Below, piece by piece: positions 33,347 to 42,216 of a stretch of 64,000 nucleotides of DNA (the stretch's first letter is position 1; every line of letters starts with the position of its first letter). A program made the translations under genes and the position numbers. The stretch lies in assembly GCF_003008575.1 (NCBI RefSeq), contig NZ_CP027667.1, positions 3,186,001 to 3,250,000 on the forward strand. The letters are read 5' to 3'. Source of the DNA: Melaminivora suipulveris. Its GTDB lineage: Bacteria > Pseudomonadota > Gammaproteobacteria > Burkholderiales > Burkholderiaceae_C. Under the pieces are notes generated by a model that was not told where the DNA came from, searched no databases, and was given only the letters and a program-made list of their open reading frames with translations.

Positions 33347-34852
33347 ATGACCGGTCTGCGGCGCACCCACGAACACGACGCTTCCGCTCGGGGTTCCAAG
33401 GCGCTGGTATGGCTGCGCCGCGACTTGCGCTGCGACGACCATGCCGCGCTCCACCACGCACTGCGCCGCTTCGAGCAGGTGTATTGCGTCTTCGTGTTCG
33501 ACACCGACATTTTGGATGCGTTGCCCAGCCGTCAGGACCGGCGTGTGGAATTCATCCATGCCAGCGTGCTGGAGCTGCATCAGGCCTTGCAGCAGCTGGC
33601 CGTGCGCAGCGGCGCCCCCGGCGGCGGTCTGCTCGTGCGCCATGGCCCGGCGCTGGCCTGCATCACCCAGTTAGCGCAACAGTTGGGCGTGCAGGAGGTG
33701 GTGGCCAACCGCGACTACGAGCCCCAGGCCATCGCACGCGACCAACGCGTGGCCGAGGCCTTGCAGGCGCGGGGCATCGCCTTCAGCGATTACAAGGACC
33801 AGGTGCTGCTGGAGCAGGGCGAGGTGCTGACCCAGCAGGGCCGGCCCTACAGCGTCTTCACGCCGTACAAGCGCGCCTGGCTGCAGCGACTGGACGCCTT
33901 CCAGCTCACACCCTACCCAGTCGATCGCCATGCCCGGCACCTGGCGCCACCACCCACAGGGGAGCGCCTGCCCACGCTGTCGGAGCTGGGTTTCATCCCC
34001 ACCAATCTGCATCAACTGGCCTTGCCCACGGGCATGAGCGGCGCACAGCAGCTGCTGCGCGACTTCGTGCCGCGCATGGCGACCTACCACGAGGCGCGCG
34101 ACTACCCGGCGCGCAAGGGCGTGTCCTACCTGTCGGTGCACCTGCGCTTTGGCACCGTGTCCGTCCGCCAGGTCGCAGCGGTGGCTGCAAGGCAGGCAGC
34201 ACAGGGCTGCACGGGGGCGCAGACCTGGCTGTCCGAGCTGGCCTGGCGCGACTTTTACTTCATGATTTTGTGGCACTACCCGCAAGTGGTTGCGCAGTGT
34301 TTCAGGCCCGAGTGCGACGGCCTGCAGTGGGACGACGCACCCGCGCTGTGGCAGGCCTGGTGCGAGGCGCGCACTGGTTACCCGTTGGTGGACGCCGCCA
34401 TGCGCCAGCTGCTTCAGACGGGCTACATGCACAACCGCCTGCGCATGGTGGTGGCAAGCTTTCTGACAAAGGACCTGGGCATCGACTGGCGCCGCGGCGA
34501 GCGCTTTTTTGCCCGGCACCTGAACGACTACGACCTGGCCGCCAACAACGGCGGCTGGCAATGGACCGCGTCCACAGGGTGCGACGCGCAGCCCTATTTC
34601 CGCATCTTCAACCCCGTCACGCAGTCGCAGCGCTTCGACCCGGAGGGCAGGTTCATTCGCCGCTACCTGCCCGAACTGGCGCGCGTGCCCGATGCGCACA
34701 TCCACTTTCCTGCCGCCATGAAACCGGCCGCGTTGGCGACGTGCGGCCTGCGTCTGGGGGAGGACTACCCGCTGCCGGTGGTGGATCACGCGCGGGCAAG
34801 GGAGCGCACGCTGATGCGGTTCGCATTTCTGGCCGAAAGCGATGCTTCCTGA
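33347..34852 (+). CDS. phrB: Deoxyribodipyrimidine photo-lyase (class I CPD photolyase)
   Basis: Repairs UV-induced pyrimidine dimers with blue light, using FAD and an antenna cofactor. The 501-residue protein shows WLRRDLRCDDHAAL at the start of the antenna domain and, in the FAD domain, WLSELAWRDFYFMI, ARTGYPLVDAAMRQLLQTGYMHNRLRMVVASFLTKDL and NDYDLAANNGGWQWTASTGCDAQPYFRIFNP. Its place at the end of the LitR-controlled run explains the light link. An AGGATG site is at the start. Confidence 0.96.
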   Translation: MTGLRRTHEHDASARGSKALVWLRRDLRCDDHAALHHALRRFEQVYCVFVFDTDILDALPSRQDRRVEFIHASVLELHQALQQLAVRSGAPGGGLLVRHGPALACITQLAQQLGVQEVVANRDYEPQAIARDQRVAEALQARGIAFSDYKDQVLLEQGEVLTQQGRPYSVFTPYKRAWLQRLDAFQLTPYPVDRHARHLAPPPTGERLPTLSELGFIPTNLHQLALPTGMSGAQQLLRDFVPRMATYHEARDYPARKGVSYLSVHLRFGTVSVRQVAAVAARQAAQGCTGAQTWLSELAWRDFYFMILWHYPQVVAQCFRPECDGLQWDDAPALWQAWCEARTGYPLVDAAMRQLLQTGYMHNRLRMVVASFLTKDLGIDWRRGERFFARHLNDYDLAANNGGWQWTASTGCDAQPYFRIFNPVTQSQRFDPEGRFIRRYLPELARVPDAHIHFPAAMKPAALATCGLRLGEDYPLPVVDHARARERTLMRFAFLAESDAS

Positions 34853-34985
34853 AGCCCAGGCACCAAGTGTCTGGTACTCGGGGTGCGCGAGCATAATTCC
34901 TGAATCGCCTGCCGCTGTCGCAATCAAATTGCTGGTGGATTCAGCCTATCAAATCATTGCCCAGCGACAGCCTGCGGAGAACCTG

Positions 34986-35576
34986 ATGAATGCTCGCCAA
35001 TCGATCACCCTGCTCGCCATCGCCGCTCTGGGGCTCGCCACAGGTTGCGCCAGTCGGCAACCCTTGGTTCCCCAGGTACACGATGCCGTTGAAACCGACG
35101 GGGCTCGCACTCTCAGCGCCACCCCCGAGCCATTGGCATGCGCAGGCGGGCCGCGCTGTGCGACCCTGGCGGCCTCCTGGACCAGCGCCAAGCCGGGCCA
35201 GGCACGGCTGATCGTTGCGTTGCCCGGCCTGCCCGACCAGGTCACGGGCGCTGACGTGCACATCGGCGGCTCGGAAGTCGTGCGTTTGCGCGTCCCGGCG
35301 GCATCGCCCGGCGCGGCTGATGCGCAAGGCAGCGGCTTCGACGTGCCGCTGCGCGTCATCGACCGCATCGCCTACGGCTCGCGCACCTGGATGCGCGTCT
35401 ACACGGCGGGCGGCGTCGGCGTCGACGAGCACATCCACAGCGGCGAGCAGCGCAGCCGCGCCTCCGAAGCCATGGCGCATTTCCTCGTCGCCGTGCAGGC
35501 CGCGGGCGGGCAGGGCGCCGGCGTGGAGGGTGCGCGCGGCGGCCTGCTCGATCGGCTGGGCGGGCGGGGCGACTGA
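34986..35576 (+). CDS. Predicted lipoprotein of unknown function
   Basis: A 196-residue protein with a hydrophobic N-terminus and lipobox LATGC (about residues 18-22), then a segment with a Cys pair (ACAGGPRCATLAASW) and a domain ending in a helix near RASEAMAHFLVAVQAAG. I do not recognise the family. Start ATG 34986 has a GCGGAGAA site upstream. The composition is less extreme than flanking genes. It converges on the TlpA-like gene with a dispersed 58-bp element between them. Confidence 0.6.
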   Translation: MNARQSITLLAIAALGLATGCASRQPLVPQVHDAVETDGARTLSATPEPLACAGGPRCATLAASWTSAKPGQARLIVALPGLPDQVTGADVHIGGSEVVRLRVPAASPGAADAQGSGFDVPLRVIDRIAYGSRTWMRVYTAGGVGVDEHIHSGEQRSRASEAMAHFLVAVQAAGGQGAGVEGARGGLLDRLGGRGD

Positions 35577-35642
35577 GCCTGCGCCCATGGGCGCCACGCC
35601 TGCGTTGATGGGTTGGCGCCTGAAAACACCCGCGAATCCGCC

Positions 35643-35706
35643 GATTTCAAGCCTTTCAGGCCTCCAGTCCGCGTGGAATATACGTGAATAGCTATTATTT
35701 CGATAG
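35643..35706 (-). repeat. Dispersed 58-bp element, copy 4 (gives stop codon)
   Basis: Reverse copy: on the minus strand CTATCGAAATAATAGCTATT, then a GCGGACTGGAGGCC block and TTGAAATC. Its AT-rich end supplies the final codons and the TAA stop of the TlpA-like gene. Confidence 0.7.
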
Positions 35707-36531
35707 TGCCTGAGGCGCCGTCGCCTGCGCCAGGTGCTGCGCCAGCGTCGCCGCCGACAGCTCGCCGCTGCGCACGGCGGCCAGCCGCCCGCTGGCATCG
35801 AAAAACAGCGTGGTCGGCAGCGCCCGCTGCCCCAGCAGGCTGCCCAGCTGCGAGCTCTGGTCCAGCACCACGTCGGCGGGGGGCAACTGCTGCGCGCTGG
35901 CAAAGCGCACCACGGTCTCTGGCGCCTCGCCCTGGTTGATCCACAGAAAGCGCACCTCGGGGTGCGCCGCGCGCGCGCGCAGCAGCACCGGCATCTCGCG
36001 CCGGCAGGGCGGGCACCAGCTGGCCCACAGGTTGACCACCACGGGCCGGCCCTGCAAGGCCGGCAGGTGCACGGTGCGCGCGTCCAGCGCCACGCCCTGC
36101 CAGGCCGGCAACTGGGCGGGCACGGCCGGCTGGGCCAGCTGCAGCGCCAGTGTGCCGACCAGCCACAGGCCAGCGCCGGCGCCCGCGCCCAGCGCCACCG
36201 GGCGGCGCCAGCGGCTGCGGCGCAGCCACAGCGCCAGCACATACACGGCGGCGGCTAGCAGGCCCCACCAGGGCGCCCAGCCGCCATCGCGGATGTCCAG
36301 CACGCTCCACGGCGCATCCGCGTACTCGCGCCAGTACTGCAGCACGAAGGCCAGCCGTGCGGCCAAAAGCGTCGCCAGCGCCAGAGCCCAGCCGTGCGGG
36401 CCAGCCGGCAGTCCGGCGCGGCGCGCGGCGCGTTCGTGCACCGTGGTGGAAGCCAGCCAGGCCGCCGCCGCGAAGACCATCGCCCACGGCAGCACCAGGG
36501 GGCCCAGGTTCAGGGTTTGCGCAGGCAGCAT
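35695..36531 (-). CDS. Membrane-anchored TlpA-type thiol-disulfide oxidoreductase
   Basis: The 278-residue protein has an N-terminal domain of about four hydrophobic segments, distantly like part of prolipoprotein diacylglyceryl transferase, then a periplasmic redoxin domain with WASWCPPCRREMP and the cis-proline segment ALPTTLFF. It would reduce or keep reduced periplasmic thiols. It lies 17 bp downstream of a histidine kinase gene on the same strand, so it may be an output of that two-component system. The stop codon comes from a dispersed element. Confidence 0.8.
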   Translation of the reverse strand: MLPAQTLNLGPLVLPWAMVFAAAAWLASTTVHERAARRAGLPAGPHGWALALATLLAARLAFVLQYWREYADAPWSVLDIRDGGWAPWWGLLAAAVYVLALWLRRSRWRRPVALGAGAGAGLWLVGTLALQLAQPAVPAQLPAWQGVALDARTVHLPALQGRPVVVNLWASWCPPCRREMPVLLRARAAHPEVRFLWINQGEAPETVVRFASAQQLPPADVVLDQSSQLGSLLGQRALPTTLFFDASGRLAAVRSGELSAATLAQHLAQATAPQALSK

Positions 36532-36548
36532 GGGGCGGCGGTGTCCTT

Positions 36549-38003
36549 TCAGTCGGTGGGCAGCAGCGGCCAGCGCAGGCGTGCGCGCAGGCCTGGGTGG
36601 GCGGGGGTCAGCTCCAGGGTGCCGCCACCGCTTTCGGCAATGCGCCGGGCAATGGTCAGGCCCAGGCCGCTGCCGGCGCTGCTGCTGGCGCCCTTGCGCC
36701 AAAAGCGCTCGGTGGCCTGCCGGCATTCCTCTTCGCTCAGGCCCGGTCCGTGGTCGCGCACGTCAACGCTCAGCCAGCCCGGTGCGGTGCCGCTGCCGGG
36801 CTGCAGAGCCAGCGCGCAGCGCAGCGGCGCATCGCCCGCGTGGTGGCGCAGGGCGTTGTCCAGCAGATTGCCGATGGCGCTGGCCAGCAGGGCACTGGGC
36901 ACGGCCAGGTGGGCCTGCTGCCAGGCGGGGTCGCCCGGCTGCGGCGCGTACTGCACGTCCACCGGCGCGGCGTGCCCGCGCTCATGCTCGGCGCGCTGGC
37001 GCGATTGCTGCACCGCCAGCTCCAGCGCCTGCACGATGGCGCTGCCCTGCGTGCCACGCTCGCCGGCCGGTTCGGCGGCGCCTTCCACGCGCGCCAGCTG
37101 CAGCAGCTGCTCCAGCGTGCCATGCATGTGGGCGATGCCCTGCAGCGCCGCGTCCAGCGCCTCGTCGGCCACGGCGGCGCGGCCGGGAGCGGCCAGGGCC
37201 AGTTGCGCCACCTGCACCTGCGTCTTGATGGCCGTGAGCGGCGTGCGCAGCTCGTGCGCCGCATCGGCCGTCCAGCGACGCTCGTGTTCGATGGCGCTGC
37301 GCGAGCGCGCCAGCAGCGCATTCAGGCTGGCCACCAGCGGCTGCAGTTCGCGCACGTGCTGGCCTGCGCGCACCGGCCCTGTGGCCTGGGGCTGGCGCTG
37401 GCGCAGTTCGCGCTGCAGCTGCGCCAGCGGGCGCAGCCCACGCGTGACCAGCGCCCACACCAGCAGCCACACGCCGGCCAGCGCCACGGCGAAGGTCAGC
37501 ACCAGCGAGCGCATGGCCGAGCGCGCCAGCTGCGCGCGCTGGTCCAGCCGGTCGGATGTGGCGACGCGCAGCTCGCCGTCCTGCAACACGTAGGTGCGCC
37601 ACGCCTTGCCGCCCTTGGTGATGGTGCCAAAGCCGGGCGAGCCCAGCGTGGAGTTGGCCGGCGCGTCGCCGGTGCGGGCCAGCGGCAGCACCTCGACCTC
37701 GCTGCGCACCAGGCTGACCTCGCAGGCCACGCCGTCGCGGGCGATGACGGATTGCAGCTGCTGCGCGGTGTCCGGGCCGGGGGCGGTGGCGGGCAGCGGC
37801 GCGGGCTGGAACTGGTGCACGATGCTGGCCACCATGCGGGCCGACGCCACCAGGCGCTCGTCCAGCATGGCCTCCAGCTCGGCCTGCAGGACGCCCACGC
37901 GCCACCAGCCCACCACGCCCCACAGCACGCCGGTGGCCAGCGCCAGGGCCAGCACCAGGCGGCGGCGCAGGCTGTGCGCGCGGGCGGCGGAGGCGGCGGT
38001 CAT
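36549..38003 (-). CDS. Sensor histidine kinase (EnvZ/QseC class)
   Basis: A 484-residue membrane kinase: two hydrophobic segments (about residues 15-35 and 165-185) bound a periplasmic sensor region of some 130 residues, followed by a HAMP linker, the phospho-acceptor box HELRTPLTAIKTQ, the N box NLLDNALRHH and the G box GSGLGLTIARRI. It overlaps the response regulator gene by four bases. The signal is unknown. It is not related to TtrS, which has a different sensor and kinase arrangement. Confidence 0.88.
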   Translation of the reverse strand: MTAASAARAHSLRRRLVLALALATGVLWGVVGWWRVGVLQAELEAMLDERLVASARMVASIVHQFQPAPLPATAPGPDTAQQLQSVIARDGVACEVSLVRSEVEVLPLARTGDAPANSTLGSPGFGTITKGGKAWRTYVLQDGELRVATSDRLDQRAQLARSAMRSLVLTFAVALAGVWLLVWALVTRGLRPLAQLQRELRQRQPQATGPVRAGQHVRELQPLVASLNALLARSRSAIEHERRWTADAAHELRTPLTAIKTQVQVAQLALAAPGRAAVADEALDAALQGIAHMHGTLEQLLQLARVEGAAEPAGERGTQGSAIVQALELAVQQSRQRAEHERGHAAPVDVQYAPQPGDPAWQQAHLAVPSALLASAIGNLLDNALRHHAGDAPLRCALALQPGSGTAPGWLSVDVRDHGPGLSEEECRQATERFWRKGASSSAGSGLGLTIARRIAESGGGTLELTPAHPGLRARLRWPLLPTD

Positions 38004-38677
38004 CGCGCGCCCGGATCGGCGCTGACGCCCAGGCGAAAGCCCAGGCCGCGCACCGTCTCTATGAGATCCGCGCCGAGTTTTCTGCGCAGGTGATGCACGT
38101 GCACGTTGAGGGTGTTGCTGCCCACATCCTCGTCCAGACCGTACAGGCTGTCGTGCAGCTGGGCGGTGCTGAGCACGCGCCCGCCGGCCTGCACCAGCGC
38201 GGCCAGGAGCGCCCATTCGCGCCGCGCCAGCTCGACGGGCTGGCCGGCCAGCCAGACGGCGCCACCGGCCATGTCGATCTCGCACTCGCCCAGGCGCACC
38301 CGGTCGCTGGCACGCCCGCCGGCGCGGCGCACCAGCGCCTGCAGGCGCAGCGCCAGCTCGGGCAGATCGAAGGGCTTGGTCAGGTAATCGTCCGTGCCCT
38401 CCTGAAAGCCGGCGATCTTGTCCTGCAGCGTGCCACGCGCGGTGAGGATGAGCACCGGCATGGCGTTGCCGGCGGCGCGCCAGTGGCGCAGGAGGGTCAT
38501 GCCGTCGCCGTCGGGCAGGCCCAGGTCGAGTACGCAGGCGTCGTAGGGGCGGGCGTCCAGGTGGGCCTGGGCGGCGGCTGCGGTGCCGGCGATGTCGGCT
38601 TGCAGGCCGTGCAGGTCCAGGCCGGTGCGGATGCCGGCGGCTACCAGGGCGTTGTCTTCGACGATCAGGATGTGCAT
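38000..38677 (-). CDS. OmpR/PhoB-family response regulator
   Basis: A 225-residue regulator with a receiver domain (phospho-acceptor aspartate in ACVLDLGLPDGDG, lysine in DYLTKPFDL) and a winged-helix DNA-binding domain ending SNTLNVHVHHLRRKLGADLIETVRGLGFRLG. QseB/TctD-like in general design. It is translated first in a three-gene run with the kinase and the TlpA-like redoxin. Confidence 0.92.
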   Translation of the reverse strand: MHILIVEDNALVAAGIRTGLDLHGLQADIAGTAAAAQAHLDARPYDACVLDLGLPDGDGMTLLRHWRAAGNAMPVLILTARGTLQDKIAGFQEGTDDYLTKPFDLPELALRLQALVRRAGGRASDRVRLGECEIDMAGGAVWLAGQPVELARREWALLAALVQAGGRVLSTAQLHDSLYGLDEDVGSNTLNVHVHHLRRKLGADLIETVRGLGFRLGVSADPGAR

Positions 38678-38707
38678 GGGGGGATCATGCCTTTCGTTGT
38701 TTTGGTC

Positions 38708-38764
38708 TCTTTTTTTGATAGCTGATTGCGCTTTGTTTACGCCGACTCATGGGTGATTTGGCTT
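38708..38764 (+). repeat. Dispersed 58-bp element, copy 5
   Basis: Forward copy with TTTTTTTGATAGCTGATTGC, a GCGCTTTG segment, ACGCCGACT and a terminal ATTTGGC. It faces copy 6 across a long hairpin in the gap between the response regulator gene and ttrA. Confidence 0.8.
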
Positions 38765-38781
38765 GTTTTTTCGTTTGTGTT

Positions 38782-38829
38782 TTGCTGGGTTGGGGGGCCG
38801 GGACTCGCCCCGGCTCCCCAACCCAGCAA
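38782..38829. terminator. Long hairpin between ttrA and the response regulator gene
   Basis: TTGCTGGGTTGGGG (38782-38795) pairs perfectly with 38816-38829, and an inner GCCGGG/CCCGGC stem continues after one G-T wobble, giving 21 stem pairs around a six-base loop. T-rich DNA lies to the left. It follows the end of ttrA on the minus strand and may end that transcript, but it could equally be an extragenic palindromic element. Confidence 0.6.
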
Positions 38830-38838
38830 GAAGCGGAG

Positions 38839-38895
38839 GCCAAAACGACCTCTAGCCCAAGCCAGACAAGCGCAAGCAGCTATCAGAAATAAAAC
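38839..38895 (-). repeat. Dispersed 58-bp element, copy 6
   Basis: Reverse copy, one of the best preserved: on the minus strand it reads TTTATTTCTGATAGCTGCTT, then GCGCTTGTC and ends CGTTTTGGCC. It ends a few bases before the ttrA stop codon. Confidence 0.8.
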
Positions 38896-38899
38896 TCCA

Positions 38900-41800
38900 T
38901 CACACCTTGCGCACGCGCACCGGCAACCCCTGCCGCACCACCGCCCCCGACACCCAATCAATCCAAACGTTGTCCTTGGCCGGCCGCGTCGGATCAGTAA
39001 ACCCCAGATCGTTCAAGTTCACCCCGGCGCCATGCTGCCGGTCGTGCGGCGTCTCCTTGCCGTCGATCGTGTGCGCCGTCGCACCCAGCTGCCGGTGCCC
39101 GTAGCCATACTCGATGGCCACGGTCCCCGCCGCGATACCGCTCCTGACCAGCGCCATCCCGCGCACGCTGGCGCCGGGAGTGCTCACCTCGATGTGGTCG
39201 CCATTGGCAATCCCCAGCCGCGCTGCATCATCCTTGTGCAGGCTGATCGGGTTGTGCGGGTGCACCTGGCGCAGGCGCTTGACGGCGATCGACATGCTGC
39301 TCATCAGGTTGGACTTGTACGAGCTCAATGTGAGCGGCCATTGCGACTCGGGATAGTGCTCGCGCATGGCCGAGCCATCGGCAAAGCGCGTCGGGAACCA
39401 CGTCGGGCAGCCCACGTAGCGCTCGCCGGTCATGGAGTGATGCATCCTGGCCAGGCCCTCATGCCACAGTTGCACCGGGAACTTGTGCTGGGCCTTGATG
39501 TGCTCGCCGACCCAGGCATCCTCCAGCGTGTCGAAGCGCCCGCCGCGGCTCAGGACCATGGCCACGCGGCGCACTTCCTCGGGCTTGAGGCGCTTTTCCA
39601 CCTCGGGCATCCAGCGTTTGAGCCCCGTGATCTCGATGTCGTCGTCGCTCGCCTCGGGCACCGGCTTGCCGGCTTGATAGGCGATGTTGCAGACGCCGCG
39701 CACGTAGAAGTCTTCAGCGTTCTCGAGATTCAGCGGTTCGCCATCGCGGGTACTCATGGCGTTCTTGCCAAAGCCCGGCAGCTGCAACTGCCTGGCCACG
39801 GCGAACAGGAAGGACTCCAGGTTCACCGGTCGGCCGTCCGCCGTGCGCGCCGTGGCGGGTTCGACCACCGGCCAGCGCACGGTCGAGGTCTTGGCGATCA
39901 CGTCGGCCCAGGGCGCGCCTATGCCCCAGCTCTCATACGTCACCGTGTCGGGCACGATGTAGTCGGCCAGCGCCGAGGTCTCGTTGATGAACGGATCGAC
40001 GGAGATGAACAGCGGCAGCTTCTTCGGGTCGCGGATGGCGGGCACCACCGCATGTTCGAAGCCGGCAATGGCATACACCGGGTTCGACATGTGGTTGATC
40101 CACGCCTTGATGGCGTAGGGGTAGCCCAGCAGGCCCGCCGCCACCATCTCGCTGCTCATGTTGCCGGGCGCGGGGTACCAGGGCGCGCGCGCCGGGTAGG
40201 GGTTCTCGCCGGCTTCCTTCTTGCGCCTGAATTCGCTGGTCTTCTCGTACGGAAAGCGCGTGCGCGACAGCGACACGCCGGTGGGCTTGACCTGGCCCTC
40301 GAAGGTGGCGAAGTTGTAGCGCGGCCCCGGCCCGAAGGGGCCGAAGGGGCCGGCGTCCAGCACCCAGCCGCCCTTGACGTTCAGGTTGCCGACCAGGTTG
40401 TTCAGCATGGCAATCGCATAGGCCGTGTAGAAGCCCGCGCCGCTCATGGTGCCGCCGTGCGAGTTGGCCACGGCGCGCTTGCCATGGCTGGTGAACTCGC
40501 GCGCCAGGTCTTCGATCTCCTGCACGCTCACGCCGCAGATGTCCGAATATTCCTGGATCGTCATGCGGTGCGCGTGCTCGCGCAGCTTGGCAAACGACGT
40601 GCACACGGGCACCGGGGTCGGGTCTTCGGCAGCGCCTTCGGCGCGTGGCAGGGTGAAGGTGCGCTCCACGACCAGCCGCGCGGGCTGCGCCACCGTATGG
40701 GCGCTGAGCGTGCCGTCCGCGAGCTGCACCACATAGACGTCCTCGGCCGGGGTTTTCTCGTCCACCGGCTCAGGCATGGGCAGGCCGATGTCCGCGCCGC
40801 GCAGGAACTGGCCGAAGCGCGGGTGCTTGGGGTCGTTGATGAGCAGGTGCGTGGCGTTGCTCCACGATGCCTCGCCCGCTGCCGCCATGGCCTGCGGGCC
40901 GGGCTGGCTGAGGTACTGGGCGTCATAGCGCTCGTTGTCGATGATCCAGCGGATCAGCGCCATGGCCAGCGCCAGGTCGGTGGCGGGCTTGACGGGCAGC
41001 CAGCGGTTGTTGTCGCCCGCGGCATGGCTCGACGACGTGGGCAGCATGGGCGAGATGACCACGTATTTGTAGCTGTTGTCCTCGCGCGAGCGCGCCTCGG
41101 CCAGCTCCCGGCCCATGCGCTGGAAGGGGTTGCCGGCCTGCGCCGGCGCCGTGCCCAGGAACAGGCCGAAGCGCGAATTCTTCCAGTCCGGCTTGCCGTG
41201 CGGCATGCCGGGGATGTTGCCCAGGGCGGCCGCCGTGCCGACGCGGTAGGTCTGGCCGCAGTAGGCGCCGTGGTTGGCAAAGTTCACCGTGCCGAACGAC
41301 GGGCCGGCAAAACGGCGGATCAGCGGCGTGCGGCCTTCGTTGGAGGCGTCGGTGATGACCAGCTGGTTGGACTTGGGGCCGTACTCGGGGTTTTCCGGGT
41401 CGATCAGGGTGTTCACGTCGCGAATCGCCCGCAGGCCGTCCACATGGCCCTCGCCGAACAGGTCGCCGCCCTCGCACACCTCCTGGACAAGCTGCTCCAG
41501 CGAGATGCTCTTCCACTGGCCCGAGCCGCGCGGGCCCACGCGCTTGAGCGGGGTGAGCACGCGGTGCGGCGCGCTTTGGTGCTCCAGCATGGCCGAGCCG
41601 CGCGCGCACGACGTGGCGCGGCCTTCGATGCCGCTGTCACCGCCCAGCGTGGCGTAGGCCTCGCGCACCGGCATGGCCATGGGCACCGAGTTGGTCGTGG
41701 ACAGCGGGTGGTAGGGGTTGCCGGCGATGCGGATGATCTGGCCCTTCTCCGTGTCCACGCGCACGCGCACCCCGCACTGCGTCCAGCAGCCCAGGCAGCT

Positions 41801-42079
41801 CGACGGGCTCACCACCTGGCCGGGCTGGGTGGTCAGCTGGCCCGTGACCGGGTCGATGCGGAACTCGGGCGTGAGCGAGTTGCCGCGCGTGGCGCTTTTC
41901 GTGCTGACGCCGGAGGTGCCGCTCACGAGGCCGCGGGCGCCCTTGGCGACGACTTCGCCATAGCCGGCGGCAAAGGCGGTCAGGCCGCCGGCCACGGCGC
42001 CGCCGCGCAGCAGCATGCGGCGGCGGCTGTTGTCGGGGCGCTGGCCGTCAGGGGCGGGGCGGGAGGTCTTGTAGGTCAT
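38900..42079 (-). CDS. ttrA: Tetrathionate reductase subunit A (molybdopterin enzyme)
   Basis: Catalytic subunit that reduces tetrathionate to thiosulfate in the periplasm. The 1059-residue protein has a twin-arginine signal (SRRRMLL), a [4Fe-4S] site beginning SCLGCWTQCGVRVRVD, a likely cysteine Mo ligand in ANHGAYCGQTYRVG, and the molybdopterin-dinucleotide domain at the C-terminus. Length and motifs fit TtrA rather than nitrate or DMSO reductases. An AAGGAA site precedes the ATG. Order ttrB-ttrC-ttrA is as in Salmonella; no ttrS or ttrR is adjacent. Related polysulfide or arsenate enzymes are less likely. Confidence 0.88.
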   Translation of the reverse strand: MTYKTSRPAPDGQRPDNSRRRMLLRGGAVAGGLTAFAAGYGEVVAKGARGLVSGTSGVSTKSATRGNSLTPEFRIDPVTGQLTTQPGQVVSPSSCLGCWTQCGVRVRVDTEKGQIIRIAGNPYHPLSTTNSVPMAMPVREAYATLGGDSGIEGRATSCARGSAMLEHQSAPHRVLTPLKRVGPRGSGQWKSISLEQLVQEVCEGGDLFGEGHVDGLRAIRDVNTLIDPENPEYGPKSNQLVITDASNEGRTPLIRRFAGPSFGTVNFANHGAYCGQTYRVGTAAALGNIPGMPHGKPDWKNSRFGLFLGTAPAQAGNPFQRMGRELAEARSREDNSYKYVVISPMLPTSSSHAAGDNNRWLPVKPATDLALAMALIRWIIDNERYDAQYLSQPGPQAMAAAGEASWSNATHLLINDPKHPRFGQFLRGADIGLPMPEPVDEKTPAEDVYVVQLADGTLSAHTVAQPARLVVERTFTLPRAEGAAEDPTPVPVCTSFAKLREHAHRMTIQEYSDICGVSVQEIEDLAREFTSHGKRAVANSHGGTMSGAGFYTAYAIAMLNNLVGNLNVKGGWVLDAGPFGPFGPGPRYNFATFEGQVKPTGVSLSRTRFPYEKTSEFRRKKEAGENPYPARAPWYPAPGNMSSEMVAAGLLGYPYAIKAWINHMSNPVYAIAGFEHAVVPAIRDPKKLPLFISVDPFINETSALADYIVPDTVTYESWGIGAPWADVIAKTSTVRWPVVEPATARTADGRPVNLESFLFAVARQLQLPGFGKNAMSTRDGEPLNLENAEDFYVRGVCNIAYQAGKPVPEASDDDIEITGLKRWMPEVEKRLKPEEVRRVAMVLSRGGRFDTLEDAWVGEHIKAQHKFPVQLWHEGLARMHHSMTGERYVGCPTWFPTRFADGSAMREHYPESQWPLTLSSYKSNLMSSMSIAVKRLRQVHPHNPISLHKDDAARLGIANGDHIEVSTPGASVRGMALVRSGIAAGTVAIEYGYGHRQLGATAHTIDGKETPHDRQHGAGVNLNDLGFTDPTRPAKDNVWIDWVSGAVVRQGLPVRVRKV

Positions 42080-42129
42080 GTGTATTCCTTGGGTTCGTTC
42101 GGTCGGGCGCTGGCGGCAGGTTCGTTATG

Positions 42130-42181
42130 GTTTCGATAGCTGCTCGCGATTGCCAGACAACGGCTGGAGGCTGATTTGGCT
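42130..42181 (+). repeat. Dispersed 58-bp element, copy 7
   Basis: Forward copy, TTTCGATAGCTGCTCGCGAT and later CGGCTGGAGGCTGATTTGGC, in the 137-bp gap between ttrC and ttrA, hence inside the transcribed ttr operon. It reads opposite to the operon. Confidence 0.8.
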
Positions 42182-42216
42182 AGATATTGCTCAGAAGGAA
42201 GGGCAGAGAACGGGGG

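Noticed and set aside
36549..38677. The two-component system as TtrSR, regulator of tetrathionate reductase
   Set aside because: TtrR is a NarL/FixJ-type regulator and TtrS has a periplasmic-binding sensor. Here the regulator is OmpR-type and the kinase EnvZ-type, and they are joined to a TlpA-like gene rather than to ttr.
38726..42139. A 1137-codon open frame on the plus strand opposite ttrA
   Set aside because: It is the antisense shadow of ttrA; the product is rich in His, Ala, Arg and Gly without recognisable domains, and ttrA has all expected motifs.
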